A DNA stretch of 64,000 bases from Pelodera strongyloides (taxonomy: Eukaryota > Nematoda > Chromadorea > Rhabditida > Rhabditidae), in NCBI GenBank assembly GCA_036852015.1, contig JAANDG010000304.1, positions 62,001-126,000 on the forward strand, given 5' to 3'. Positions within the stretch are counted from its first letter, which is position 1. Each line of letters begins with the position of its first letter. This document shows positions 23,828 to 34,242 of the stretch, one piece after another. The notes beneath the pieces are model-generated. The model was not told where the DNA came from, made no database searches, and saw only the letters and a list, made by a program, of their open reading frames with translations. The position numbers and the translations under genes were made by a program.

Positions 23828-25458
23828 ATGTACCGCTCGGTTCTCCTATCTTCTCTACTGCTCGCTGCCTCCGCGTACGTTTACTTTTAGTTTATTTGCT
23901 TGAGATTAAGAAGTTGTCAGTTGGGTTCTCAGTAACAACACTTTAAGAACAACGGCATTAGTGATGCGCCTTTACAGGTTTTAAAAAACGCATGACTTTA
24001 GCTTTCAGCGTAACGCAGATGACACAACGAAACAAAAAAACAAACGTTGTTGCTTCATGTGGTATTACGTGTGTAGTTCTCTTGAAGTTTCTAGTATGCG
24101 CTTCTTTCTGAGCACAACTTTTTGATGTGAGACAACTATTGAATAATGCGATGAGTTGACCGGTTTTATTATGCCTTTACCGCTGCATATTACACATTTA
24201 TGTTGCATTTGGAAATAGTTATGGGCCGCTGCTAACTTACCATTTAATGCAACAAAGTTTGCTTGTTTATTTTGGTTGTGTCATATGGTTGTGTCCTATG
24301 TTAAAATAGTATTATTTAAACTGTGTTGAACACGGACCACTGATGAAAAAAAGGAGAACACTCTTGAAACTATAAAGAATTTTCATAAAGAAGCAAAGTT
24401 TGTTAGTTTGTTTGTTTGTTGTGCCATGTGCTTTACGTTCAAGTTGAATAGCTAGAATTTCTTGTTTTCAGGCAGTATGCGCAATACGGTGGTTCCCAAG
24501 GAGGATACGGTGGCTCCCAGGGAGGCTATGCTCAGGGAGGACAAGGAGGATATGGAGGAGGATCCCAGGGAGGATATGGAGGATCTCAGGGAGGATATGG
24601 AGGAGGATCCCAGGGAGGATATGCTCAGGGAGGACAGGGAGGATATGGAGGATCCCAAGGTGGACAGGGAGGATACGGTGGCTCCCAGGGAGGATATTCT
24701 CAGGGAGGACAAGGAGGATATGGAGGAGGATCTCAGGGAGGATATGGAGGATCTCAGGGAGGCGGATACGTAACTGCCCCTCAACAACCAATGGCCGCCC
24801 CTCAGCCCGTCTACTCCGCCCCTCAGGCCGCACCTGAGCCCGTCTTCGAGCAGCCCGCCCCTGCTCCCGCTCCCGAACCCGTCTTCGAGCAGCCCGCCCC
24901 TGCTCCCGCTTCCGAACCCGTCTTCGAGCAGCCTGCCCCTGCTCCCGAACCCGTCTACTCCGCACCCGCCCCCGCTCCCGCCCCAGTTTACCAGCCTCAG
25001 CCTGCTCCTCAACCCGTCCCCGTCTACTCCCCACCTGCCCCCGCACCCGCTCCCATGCCGGAGCCCGCCCCTGCCCCTGCTCCCGTCTACTCTCCCCCCG
25101 CACCCGTCTATACTGCCCCTGCACCTGCCCCCGTGTACCACCCCCCGCCCCCGTGTACCACGCCCCTGCTCCCGTCTACCACGCCCCTGCTCCCGTTTAT
25201 CATGCTCCTGCTCCCGAGCCAGCCCCCGCTCCTGAGCCCGCCCCCGCTCCTGAGCCCGCTCCCGCTCCCGAGCAGAACTCGTACGGAGATGAGCCCGTCG
25301 CTCCCGTTGCCCCTGCCCCGGCTCCCGCCCCCGAGAGTGGCTACAAGAGACGTGTAATGAAGAAGGTCGTCAAGAAGGTCAGAAAGGTCGCCCGCCGCGC
25401 CCGTGTTATGGGAGCTGCCACCCTCGTCTCCAAGCAGAGACACGCCGGATCCGCCTAA
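23828..25458 (+). CDS. Secreted Gly-Tyr-Gln / Ala-Pro-Glu repeat protein with one-base frame break
   Basis: Exon 1 (23828-23874) encodes the signal peptide MYRSVLLSSLLLAASA. Exon 2 (24472-25458) follows in phase. The mature N terminus is a tandem array of GGYGGSQ/GGYAQGGQ units (about residues 18-105). Next come Ala-Pro-rich repeats, including three EPVFEQPAPAP units, and VYSAPAP/VYHAPAP repeats. The end is strongly basic (SGYKRRVMKKVVKKVRKVAR and onward) and closes RHAGSA. Between 25141 and 25152 the sequence has 11 bases where the neighbouring repeats predict 12. The frame therefore shifts, and translation straight through would run to a stop ending at 25357 in an alien Leu/Pro-rich frame. 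The downstream frame keeps the repeat, the codon preference (GCC, CCC, GTC) and the sensible tail. I therefore read one gene with either a sequencing error or a recent mutation. It is probably an abundant cuticle or sheath protein (inference from composition). Confidence 0.85.
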
Positions 25459-25520
25459 GTGCCCCACATCAGTGGATATCTCACTCGAATCTCACAAATC
25501 TCAGTTCTATATGATTTTAC

Positions 25521-25526
25521 AATAAA
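25521..25526 (+). terminator. Poly(A) signal AATAAA of the 23.8-kb gene
   Basis: AATAAA lies 63 bases after the TAA at 25456-25458. Confidence 0.7.
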
Positions 25527-25622
25527 CCTTTCAAAAATTACCAAAGTATATGTACATTAAAAACAAACACAAAGATGTGATGAGTAGAAACACAGCAGAA
25601 AGCAGAAAAAGAAAGTTATTTG

Positions 25623-25812
25623 TTAAAGCGAAATACCGGCCGGTTTTTGAAACGCATCGAGTACTCCCTGCTTTCCTATGCTTCACATGCAAATGAGCAT
25701 AAATTTGAATAAAAAAATAGACCCCAGTAAACCCCTTTTAGCATAACTGCATAAGCATAAGAATGCTGATATTTGAGATGCATTTGAAAAACTGGCTGGT
25801 ATTTCGCTTTAA
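25623..25812. mobile_element. 190-bp inverted-repeat element, CCGGCCGG family
   Basis: Ends TTAAAGCGAAATACCGGCC and CTGGTATTTCGCTTTAA. Its interior matches the copy at 7131. It lies between two convergent genes. Confidence 0.85.
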
Positions 25813-25898
25813 AGGAACACTGGAGGAGGTGTGATTGTATGAAGTGTGTATTATATTACTTTCCTTGTATCATAGAACAAGTATGAAGAGATTGACCC

Positions 25899-25904
25899 TT
25901 TATT
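25899..25904 (-). terminator. Poly(A) signal (AATAAA on the minus strand)
   Basis: TTTATT on the plus strand lies 73 bases beyond the stop of the small Cys-Gly gene at 25978. Confidence 0.5.
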
Positions 25905-25977
25905 ATATACAGATAGATTAGAAGAAGAACCACTAGAATATTTACGAAGCGATAAGTTATTCCTTTCGGGGCGGTGC

Positions 25978-26030
25978 TTATTTTCCTCCACATCCGCTGA
26001 AATGAAATAGTTTTTTTTTACAACTTTTTA

Positions 26031-26069
<39 letters not shown>

Positions 26070-26708
26070 TTCTTCTCTTATTTTCCATTCGAAAGGTGTG
26101 GTTACTCATGTAATCATGGTATGTGATAAATATATTGTTGGCTTTCTCTCTCTATTTCTCTCTCTCACTCTCGCTTCCATGTGGAAGTCATATACTTACC
26201 ATCCGCATCCGCCACCTCCTCCTCCGAAGCTAGGCATCTGAGGCATCTGGAATGAGGGCAGGGCCAGACCGCCACCGCCGCCTCCGCATCCGCATGAGGG
26301 AGGCGGGCAAGGGGGAGGGCAGGGAGGCGGGCAAGGAGGAGGGCAAGGAGGTGGGCATGGGGGAGGAGCACATCCACTGAAAAACAAACCTTTTGTTGTT
26401 GAATATACGTTACAGTTCAATAAAGGGCATGAAACTATCACGAAAGTGTTTCACTATAACTACGCATAGTTTTACCAATGAATGAGCTTTAGAAAAGTAT
26501 TTTATTATAAAAAAAAGGACTAAATTTGTCCATTTGTTTGGTTGTGTCATCCGCGTTACGCTCAAAATTCAGCCTCAGCGGCTCCTCAAAAGTTCAGCTC
26601 ATAAATAAATAAATTGATCACTAACCATCCTCCACCGCCTCCTCCACCGCCTCCGAACAAAAATGCAGAAGAGGCTCCGAAAAGAGCGACAACCAGGAGA
26701 AGTTTCAT
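25978..26708 (-). CDS. Small secreted Gly/Cys/Pro-rich protein, 92 aa
   Basis: Three exons (minus strand): 26708-26626, 26376-26200 and 25996-25978. The signal peptide is MKLLLVVALFGASSA, then FLF and a run of nine Gly. Exon 1 ends inside a Cys codon (TG|). Exon 2 reads CGCAPPPC, several CPPP repeats, SCGCGGGGGG, a short core LALPSFQMPQMPSF, then GGGGGGCG. The tiny last exon gives CGCGGK. The protein is thus nearly symmetric: a hydrophobic Met/Pro core flanked by Gly-run plus Cys-Gly-Cys blocks. Its last exon is identical to that of the gene at 28650. The acceptor TTTCAG lies one base before the ATG, so the leader is spliced. No known domain was recognised; an extracellular disulfide or structural role is inferred. 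Confidence 0.82.
26035..26067. repeat. Poly(T) tract in intron 2
   Basis: 33 consecutive T residues within intron 2 of the 92-aa gene, on the plus strand. Confidence 0.9.
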
Positions 26709-26917
26709 TCTGAAATAGATCAAAATAGGTATGTTTGAAGGTTTCACACTTATTATGCAGTTGCCTAAATATGAGGCGTGATCCGAAAAACGGGGTTATA
26801 TTGCAATAGATAATGGATAGACAATAATAAATAAAATAATAAGTGCTATAAAAACAACTTTCAGTGACAGATTAGGTGTTGCATAAAAAACTGCGATGAT
26901 TCGTTCAACGACCACAC

Positions 26918-26930
26918 CTATATATACGTG
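26918..26930 (-). promoter_or_regulatory. TATA element of the 92-aa Cys-Gly gene
   Basis: Minus strand reads CACGTATATATAG, about 210 bases before the ATG. Similar CGTATATA elements precede the genes starting at 29563 and 32204. Confidence 0.55.
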
Positions 26931-27523
26931 GGCGGCGAGGGTGTATCTTTCGATTTCGGCTAGTCCGGTCTAGCCTTCCTTCCCGTTGCATTGTTTCAGT
27001 CCGAGCACATCGGTTTCTGTACCGATTTTCGCCGTAAGGCCATGCTGGCAAGCCAGCAGATTGTGATACATTGCGGGGGTTTGGGGGACAACAATTACAC
27101 ACCCACGCTTAATTCTGTTTAGAAAAACTAGAAAAAGGCACGTACAAATGTTTCTTCCTTATTCGTTCAAGAAAATCAGCTCATATATGTTACGACAATG
27201 AGTAGAAACATGTGTTTGTGTTTAAAGCAACACGATTAGATTTTGCTCTATTTTATCTTTTTGTGTCTACTAATTTCCTCTATACAAGACAATAAACATT
27301 TCTTGTTTTTAGACTCTGCAAGAGATTGACATTTGAAGTGTTTATTTGGTTCTTTTGCTTCAACGAGGCATTCTTACCACAAACCAGATTTACATTTAGA
27401 TTACGTAGAACCATAAAGATGAGAAAACAATATGGGAATTACTAAAGTACTGAATAACTGCACAAGTGGGGACAAACAATTTACTTTAGCGGAGAACATC
27501 TTAAAAATTTGAAAGCAGTCATA

Positions 27524-27575
27524 CAGTAATTCTACAGTAATCTACAGTAGTCTACAGTAGTCTACAGTGATCTAG
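27524..27575. repeat. CTACAGTA-type short tandem repeat
   Basis: About five TCTACAGTA(G/A) units. Similar dispersed repeats are common in Caenorhabditis introns and spacers. Confidence 0.7.
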
Positions 27576-28649
27576 TTCCGGAATTTGTTTGAGGTATTTT
27601 TGCTTATTTATGTCAAACGCGGACTAAGGAATGGGAGTATACATTTAGCAACAAAGAGTAGGTAGTTTATCTCATATTTCTTCAATTCAGTAGCTGAAAC
27701 CTGTAATTTAAAAAAGAAGTAAATAGAGTTACAGTAATATAAGGAAAAGTATAAATGAGAGTATTGAGAGATAAAGTGTATCATGTTCTTTAACATGATA
27801 ACCCCGTTTCGACCCTGATAAGGAATGGTTCCATGTTGTTGCAGCAAAATAACAAATAAACGTCTTTATGTCTTGCTTGCTAATGCCCAAATTGTGTATC
27901 CACGTTCTTTTTTTGTCATGCCCGAGTTCATATTTTCCGCGTTTGCTACCCCAACGAAGTTCGGGTGGTGTGCGGCGAAACACTGACGCGCAAATTCCGC
28001 GGGGCGAAATGTACAACAACGCCAAAATTGATGCAGTACCAGATAAAAGAGCGCGCGGCGGCTTCGCCCTATTTTTGCCAAATTTTAGCGAAAAGATGAG
28101 CAGCGCACGCGCGAGAGCCTGGCGAGAGTCTGGCGAAGACTACACAGGGTGCGCGGTGAGATGTAGGCAAGACGCACTTGGTTTTTAATTCGCCGCGCAC
28201 CAGGTATGGTATTCATTGCATTACTGTTCAGTGAGACCATCCGAGATACTATATACAATTTGATGCCAATACATAAACACGACGTTAGTATTCTGATTGA
28301 CTAAGTTGCTAAGTAAGCGTCACATTATAGATCAATTTACCTAATCGGGCCCAAGGTGTCCTCGCGGGCCAGAATGTGACTACTAGATTTTTGGAGACTA
28401 ACAATATCCTGAGATCATCTTTCGTGAGTAGCTTTAGAACAAAAATGTTTCCTGAGAAGCTTGAGAATATTGATTTTCGTGTGCCTGACCTTCTTATTCA
28501 TCTGGTTTTGTAGAGATGACACTTGTTATCAAGGAATGAAATATCAATTACAATTCATGAAATACAACAATTTATATACAGACAAAGTGCGATAATTAAA
28601 ACCGGTCCTGTTTTGCCAATCCATAACTTAATCATTTCGTTCGATACGC

Positions 28650-29563
28650 TTATTTTCCTCCACATCCGCTGAAATAGAATTTTATTCATTTTGGTGAACT
28701 TCCCTAGTCAATTACTACGGCAAAATTGACTGTATTAAATTCCTTCATAGAAAATGTCTTATGTTATTTTTTCTCTTTCCTATATCTAGAAGACTCAAAC
28801 AAGAAATAAATGAAAATAATGTATTTTTGTATCATTACTTACTGTCGGTGGAAATTAACGGAGGTACACGGAAGGAACCGCATGCTATTTCCTTGCGCCT
28901 TCTATACAGTTTCAGCACAGAAGGGAACACAATTTGCGGTTCCGAACCACTTGTCATATCGCTTTAAAACTCACCATCCGCATCCGCCTCCGCCTCCTCC
29001 TAGACTGGGCATATGGAATTGGGGCATTTGGAACTGTGGCATATGGAACGAAGGCATGGAGAGACCTCCACCACCTCCACCGCAACCGCATGAGGGAGCT
29101 GGGGCACCACTAAATGAAATTTGATTGTAAAGCGGAATAACACATGGTTTTTGACAGGAATACTGTGTATTTCCATGCATTATATGCAAATTTTTCTTCT
29201 TTGTGTCATGGTGCGTTTCACAAACCACGTGTCATGTCGCTTTCAAAATCAACAAAATCATATCTTCCCTATGACAAGCAACACAAATTTTGTATTGCTT
29301 TGTGCTTTATATACTTTTCGAGCTGAACGTGTTCAGTTGTTTCAGTAGAATTGGAAGGAAATAAGAAGTAAGAATAAGTAAAGTACACCCCATCAAAATG
29401 GTGGTAGACACTTGTTCTCTAGCTCAAAACAGGGTAGAATATATTTCCTGATCTGTAACTGAGTAAGACTATAATAAGATAAAGATGCCTACCATCCTCC
29501 TCCGCCTCCTCCGATGCACGCACTGGCAATTGCAATTAGTGAAAGGAAAAAGAAGAACTTCAT
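28650..29563 (-). CDS. Small secreted Gly/Cys-rich protein, 74 aa, paralogue of the 92-aa gene
   Basis: Exons 29563-29493, 29109-28975 and 28668-28650 on the minus strand. The signal peptide is MKFFFFLSLIAIASA, then CI and six Gly. Exon 1 again stops inside a Cys codon. Exon 2 encodes CGAPAPSCGCGGGGGG, a core LSMPSFHMPQFQMPQF with HMPSL, then GGGGGGCG. The last exon is CGCGGK, identical in sequence to that of the neighbour 2.7 kb away. Compared with it, this copy lacks the CPPP repeats and has one more Met-Pro-Gln-Phe unit in the core. Gene order, intron phases and the shared last exon show tandem duplication. The acceptor TTTCAG abuts the ATG. Confidence 0.82.
29127..29243. repeat. Inverted-repeat element of the TTAAAGCGGTAT family inside intron 1
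   Basis: Starts TAAAGCGGAATAACACATGG and ends CACAAACCACGTGTCATGTC followed by GCTTT. It lies in intron 1 of the 74-aa gene. Confidence 0.65.
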
Positions 29564-29808
29564 TCTGAAACATGCACAACTTAATTGTATGTCGGGGCAA
29601 AGGAAGAACATATAACTGATTGTAAGACTAAAACAATCAAAGAATGACATTGCATAGACCTCCAATGTGTAAATACAGAAAAATAAGAAATCAGACCTAT
29701 AACGACAAATGCCTAATAGAAATTGAACTAGAGAAAGCATACATGCACAACTGAGCTCGGCTTATAACTCTAGGTATGCGGTATGCGACACTCGGCATGA
29801 TAGCACTT

Positions 29809-29820
29809 CTTATATACGCG
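29809..29820 (-). promoter_or_regulatory. TATA element of the 74-aa Cys-Gly gene
   Basis: Minus strand CGCGTATATAAG, about 250 bases before the ATG, with a C-rich flank (CCACCCC) as at the 92-aa gene. Confidence 0.55.
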
Positions 29821-30702
29821 GGGGTGGTTAAAGAATTGGGCGGTACCAATAGCTCTATCTCCTGAGGCACAGCTACGTTACGCGCTTCTTATAAACTTGT
29901 ACTGCCATTAGAATGTGCCAGCGGGGGTTTGAAAAAGTCTGGGTTGACTGCGTTCGTACCAAGAAAGTGATATTTTGTCGTGTGTATCTTGTTCTTTTCG
30001 AATGGAAAAGAAACCGGAAGGTGCTTTAGACTTAGACCTTTAGAAACTGCCATGCAAGAAAGAAGCACAATATTAGTTTTTACACCTGTGCGCATACGCC
30101 TCGCATGTGAACACTGCGAATAGATTACTTTTCCAAGATAATTCCAGTACGCCGTATTTGGTAAGACTGAGAGAGTAAATAAACAATAACATGGCTGTAG
30201 GACGATTGTTTGTATAGTAGTATAGTTCACCGTCTCATCCCTGTGTCGCTGTCCATACGAACATTGAATTACAAAGGTGGAGTTATAGTTGAGCCGAAAG
30301 TAAAACTCTAAGTTAACTTCCTAATAACTCTTCCCAAAGTAGATGTCCTCCCAGAACTTCCCCATGACCTTTCTACCCAACATTCCACAACACATATCAC
30401 ACTCTCAGGGAGCATTCTCACGGCTCACTTCTCCTGATAGTCAGACACATTTCAAATATCCAGTTTTGAGAGAACGCCATTGCTTTCGTCCACGATACTA
30501 CGCCATTATTAGGGTTTTTGCGCCGTCGGCGGTAGTGTGATTGTGATATGCCATTATGCTCCAGGCAATTGAATGTGCAGACGTTTCGCCAAAGGTTTCA
30601 TGTTACAGTGAAACATAGCGATACAACCAGGAAGATAAACTATGTTAGCGCTGTACAAAGGATTGTAGTTTCTGACTAGCAGAAATAAGTTCACGGTAAC
30701 TT

Positions 30703-30862
30703 TAAAGTGGTAGACCAGTCGCTTTTTGAATTATATGTAGTGCATGCAAATCACCGCGCGATTCTGCACAAAATTTTACTCCAATTATGTTCATTTGCAT
30801 ACCACATATGGGGATGCAGTTGTCCATGCGTTTCAAAAACCGGCCGTGATATCGCTTTTTTT
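30703..30862. repeat. Inverted-repeat element, diverged TTAAAG family
   Basis: Left TAAAGTGGTAGACCAG, right GCGTTTCAAAAACCGGCCGT with ATATCGCTTTT. It mixes right-end sequence of the CCGGCCGG family with the interior of the other family (TTATGTTCATTTGCATA). Confidence 0.6.
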
Positions 30863-31190
30863 TTCGATTTTCGTTGTCCTTGAGCTTACTCAATAACTGG
30901 ATTATTATGATATTCATTGGTTTGCAAACAAAAAAGGTTGTATGCACACAGGTTTCCTAAATAATGGACAACTCATGCCCACCTTTATCTTACCCAAGTT
31001 TTCTAGAATGCCATGCAATGAATTCCAAATTCCAAAAGCAGAATGTCAAATCTCATTGCTAATCAAATCAGTCATCTGTTTCCGTTTGTATGTTCGTTTT
31101 TAACTTTCATCCTCGGATGCACACCTTTTGGTGTATTTAATAAATAAATAAAATGAAAAATGATAAAAGCGTATTGTATCAAATAAATAC

Positions 31191-31196
31191 TTTATT
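31191..31196 (-). terminator. Poly(A) signal (AATAAA on the minus strand)
   Basis: TTTATT on the plus strand lies 55 bases past the stop of the 149-aa gene. Confidence 0.6.
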
Positions 31197-31251
31197 ATTA
31201 ATTTGCACGTGTCCCTGATTGTATTCACTCATAATTACTGGGCAATTTAAT

Positions 31252-32204
31252 TTAATTTTTGTAGACAGGAGTGAGCTCGGGGAGATGGATCATCTGGGGA
31301 AGGTTCTGAAACAGAAATATTCACTTTATGTAAATGTATAATTACATATACATTGTTGAACTATAAGATTAATAAACAAACAATAATAGATATATTGTAA
31401 ACCTATAAAATAATTTTGAAATATAATAATGAAAAGTCTTTATAGTTAGTGTGAAAGTAAGACTAAAGTAAAAGTTGTGCAATATACTTTTCGGAAGTGG
31501 TCACAGCCTATTGTTTTTGTATTAACCAACGTACCATCTACTCTTGAGTGTTCTGGAACAATTCATAACTATTGTACCCTTGAATAAATCTTAAAACTAT
31601 AATTATCTCACCTCATTGATTGGGGTTCCCCTGGCCTTGGCGCGCACTGCTCCTCCAGTAGCGTATCCGGAAATGGGAGCGACTACCTGGGGAGCTTGCT
31701 CAGGAAGGGGAGCATATCCGCCGCTCACGGGACCTTGAGCGTATCCCTGGGGAGCGGAGTAAACGGGGGGAGCCTGAGCATATCCTTGAGGAGCCTGGGC
31801 ATATCCCTGTGGCTGTGCGTAACCTCCACCTCCGCATCCGCCTCCGCCTCCGCACCCTCCGCAACAAGGAGTGGGCAGCTGGGGAAGGGGAATGGTGGGC
31901 AAGTGAATGGGAGGAAGTTGGATTGTCATGCAACCACCGCATCTGCAAAAAGCTTTATTATTACTTTGCTTTATCGTTGTAATTTCGCGGATCAAATAAG
32001 GATATGTGACCCCCCCCCCCCCCCCATTGCAAGAAGTTTTGATGTATCTCTGTTTATACTTTGGCCTTACACAACTGTGATTATTTAAATTTAGGATCAG
32101 ATAAAGATTATGTAAAAAAAAAGGAAATTGAAATCTCACCCGCAGGGATCCAGGCAGGCCATGGCAGCGGCGACGAGAACAGAGGCGATCACAAGCTTCT
32201 GCAT
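31252..32204 (-). CDS. Secreted Cys/Gly/Gln-Ala-Pro-rich protein, 149 aa
   Basis: Exons 32204-32140, 31942-31612 and 31305-31252 (minus strand). The signal peptide is MQKLVIASVLVAAAMA. The mature protein begins CLDPCGCGGC, continues with a hydrophobic Pro-rich module (IHLPTIPLPQLP), a CCGGCGGGGGCGGGG block, and YAQPQGYAQAPQGYAQAP repeats. It then has an SGYATGGAVRAKARG basic patch and ends LPELTPVYKN. Exon 1 ends in phase 2, but within a Gly codon, unlike its neighbours. A 5' leader intron is well supported: donor CAG|GTAAGA at 32456 and acceptor TTTCAG one base before the ATG (intron 32206-32456). The GYAQ repeats resemble those of the 23.8-kb gene. No named domain was recognised. Confidence 0.85.
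32010..32025. repeat. Poly(C) tract in intron 1
   Basis: Sixteen consecutive C residues on the plus strand within intron 1 of the 149-aa gene. Confidence 0.9.
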
Positions 32205-32526
32205 TCTGAAATTAAAGGACTAATTAGGACTAAGGACTAAGAATTAAAGGACTAAAGGACTAGTACTGTCCTTCAAGGCGCCTGTCCTGTCATATACTTT
32301 AATCAGATTGGCTTTATTGAAAAGCTACGCACTTTGTGAAACTTATTATTGGTTGAATGCTACAAGGAACCTCATTATTATAAAACCATAACTCTAAAAA
32401 AAACCTGGTTTATTGTTGAACTGTGAGCACTGTTTCGTTTTTAAGTAAAATCTTACCTGAGAAGAGAATCCTTTTTCTAAGTGGAAATGGGAAAGTTGAT
32501 TTGGTGGTTTTTGCCACTGTGCCACC

Positions 32527-32538
32527 TTTATATACGTC
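32527..32538 (-). promoter_or_regulatory. TATA element of the 149-aa gene
   Basis: Minus strand GACGTATATAAA, about 70 bases before the 5' leader donor at 32456. This places transcription start near 32500 and leaves a short untranslated first exon. Confidence 0.6.
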
Positions 32539-33636
32539 TTCGCTTGGCATGCCGGCGGGCCCGAAACCTGTGCAGAACCGGGCTAAAACCGGGCGAGCGC
32601 GGCTACCATGCTAGCCCGCTATGCGCACTCTTGAGTTTCAAAGCGGGTTTTCCAAATAGAGTTAGCCATTTCAATTTTTCTCTCATAATTGACGCGATCG
32701 GAAAATTAATGGGATATTTTTGACTTGAATCCTGTCGTTGTGTAATCTCGAAATACGAAAAATCCTGTTTTTAATTCAAGTGGATAGACTAGATTTCTGC
32801 CCTGTTACATTGATGTTTGATGATTTTTGAACGAAAAGATATTTCTTTATTTTCTTTTTTTTTTGTGAAAATTGGAAATACACATATACGCATGCAGAAA
32901 ATAAAACACCAAATCCCAAGTCTTTTTTCTCAGCTTTTGATAACAGCATGATAGTTTTTACTGTAATTTCAGGTTCAGCATAGGGGAATAGTTGAAAGTA
33001 GATAATAAACTTTTCATATACAACCGGCACAAATCTATCATAAAAAGCGTTTTTTTTCAGCATCTGTATGTACTGAGTTTTTTCAATAAACTATGTTATT
33101 AGTTGATTTTTTTATTTTATTTATACTCATATGATATGACATACTTATCTTGATATAGATGGCATTGCAAGTTGTATTTTCATCACAAACGCCGCGTGCA
33201 ATTAGCGACAGTACCGTGTACTTATGGCTCTGAAGACTGAGTATCTTTTTTCAATTGTTTCTATGGGCGGTAGTGACGACGGTTTTCGAGAAAACTTGGT
33301 CACGACAAAGTCACCATGTGGTCACCAAATGGGTTGGTCCACGAAAAAAACAAGGGAACCGTCAACAAATGGATCCTCCCTTTCCTAGCTAATTATTTTC
33401 TTGCAAATGGCCAGATTTTTTGAAAATTGCTGAAAAGAGAACGTCCAACTCGTTGCAATTACATTCATCAAATTCAAATTGGATCGTATGTTGTATGTAT
33501 TCGTATTCCGTCAATTCACTGTCTTGCATTTAGCAATAACACGCAGATGTAGTGGCACGATAATTTAATAAGATCATTTATTTGCACACAGTACCCGACT
33601 TATGTATTTGAATATTTTTTCTTGATTTCCAGGGAG
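32539..33636. other. Spacer between the 149-aa and the next minus-strand gene
   Basis: No gene seen. It includes a GGTCACGA-type repeat patch near 33285-33340 resembling the minisatellite at 11496, plus AT-rich DNA. Confidence 0.45.
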
Positions 33637-34242
33637 CTAGGCGGGATTTGAGTCTTCAACATTGATATGTTCTGGTTCAGCATCAATTTGTTGCTCTGTT
33701 CCTATAGCAGAATAACTGTTTCCTGAAGGTATAGGTTGTGGCTCTACTGCGGGCTGTAGATTATACACTGGGGCAAGTACAGGGCCAGAGTTGATTGGCC
33801 CAGTAGCGCCACCGTAAGAATTTGGAGCCGCGAAAGTGGGTGCCGGCGCAGCGTAAGTCGGGAGTGATGCGGCGTAGGACCCGCCATCAATTGGCGCTGC
33901 TAAGAGAGGACCGGATGACATCGCTGGACCGAATTGTCCGTTTCCGCATCCGCAACTTGGAGCTGGAGCAGCTAAAGAAATTTAATTATTCGATATATGA
34001 CTTCGCCGATAGCCTATATGGAATTAAACGCAATAACCACTAGCTTACTGTATTATGTGTAGTATGTATATAACTTTGTCGATGACAGTTTGCAAACGCA
34101 TGAAACGCGTACAAGGTTTTACAAAGTTGAGCTTTTAGAAAAAAAATACAAATGTCATCACTTACCATCCGCTCTGCCCTCCTCCTAAACAAGCAGACGC
34201 GGAAGCGATAAGAACGGCGAGGATTATCAACGATGAAAGCAT
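33637..34242 (-). CDS. Secreted Ala/Pro/Gly-rich protein of the Cys-Gly family; exon join out of frame
   Basis: Exon 1 (34242-34166) encodes a clear signal peptide MLSSLIILAVLIASASA, then CLGGGQSG, and ends inside a Cys codon with a strong GTAAGT donor. The second exon (33971-33637) begins APAPSCGCGNGQFG, as in the 74-aa paralogue (APAPSCGCGG). It continues with PTYAAPAPTFAAPNSYGG-type sequence and ends DSNPA. The two do not join in frame: exon 1 leaves two bases, but the second exon needs one. Using the visible acceptor (TTTAG at 33972) gives an early stop. Either a small exon was missed, or two bases were lost at the exon start and the gene is broken. A leader intron (donor CAG|GTAAAT at 34349, acceptor TTTCAG at 34261) fits the family. 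Confidence 0.65.

Larger units (their letters stand above)
26709..28649. other. Upstream region of the 92-aa gene and spacer
   Basis: No other gene supported. It holds a TATA element at 26918-26930, CTACAGTA tandem repeats at 27524-27575, and a GC-rich patch at 27960-28195 ending CGCCGCGCACCA (a motif repeated at about 43907). Reading frames in the GC-rich patch overlap on both strands. Confidence 0.45.
29564..31251. other. Upstream region of the 74-aa gene and spacer
   Basis: It holds the TATA element at 29809-29820 and a diverged inverted-repeat element at 30703-30862. No gene is supported. A 113-aa minus-strand reading frame (29889-30230) has no signal peptide, splice structure or family resemblance. 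Confidence 0.45.

Noticed and set aside
24452..25141. 229-aa and 218-aa minus-strand frames over the Gly-Tyr/Ala-Pro gene
   Set aside because: Antisense of low-complexity repeats; the plus strand has a signal peptide, TATA box and poly(A) signal.
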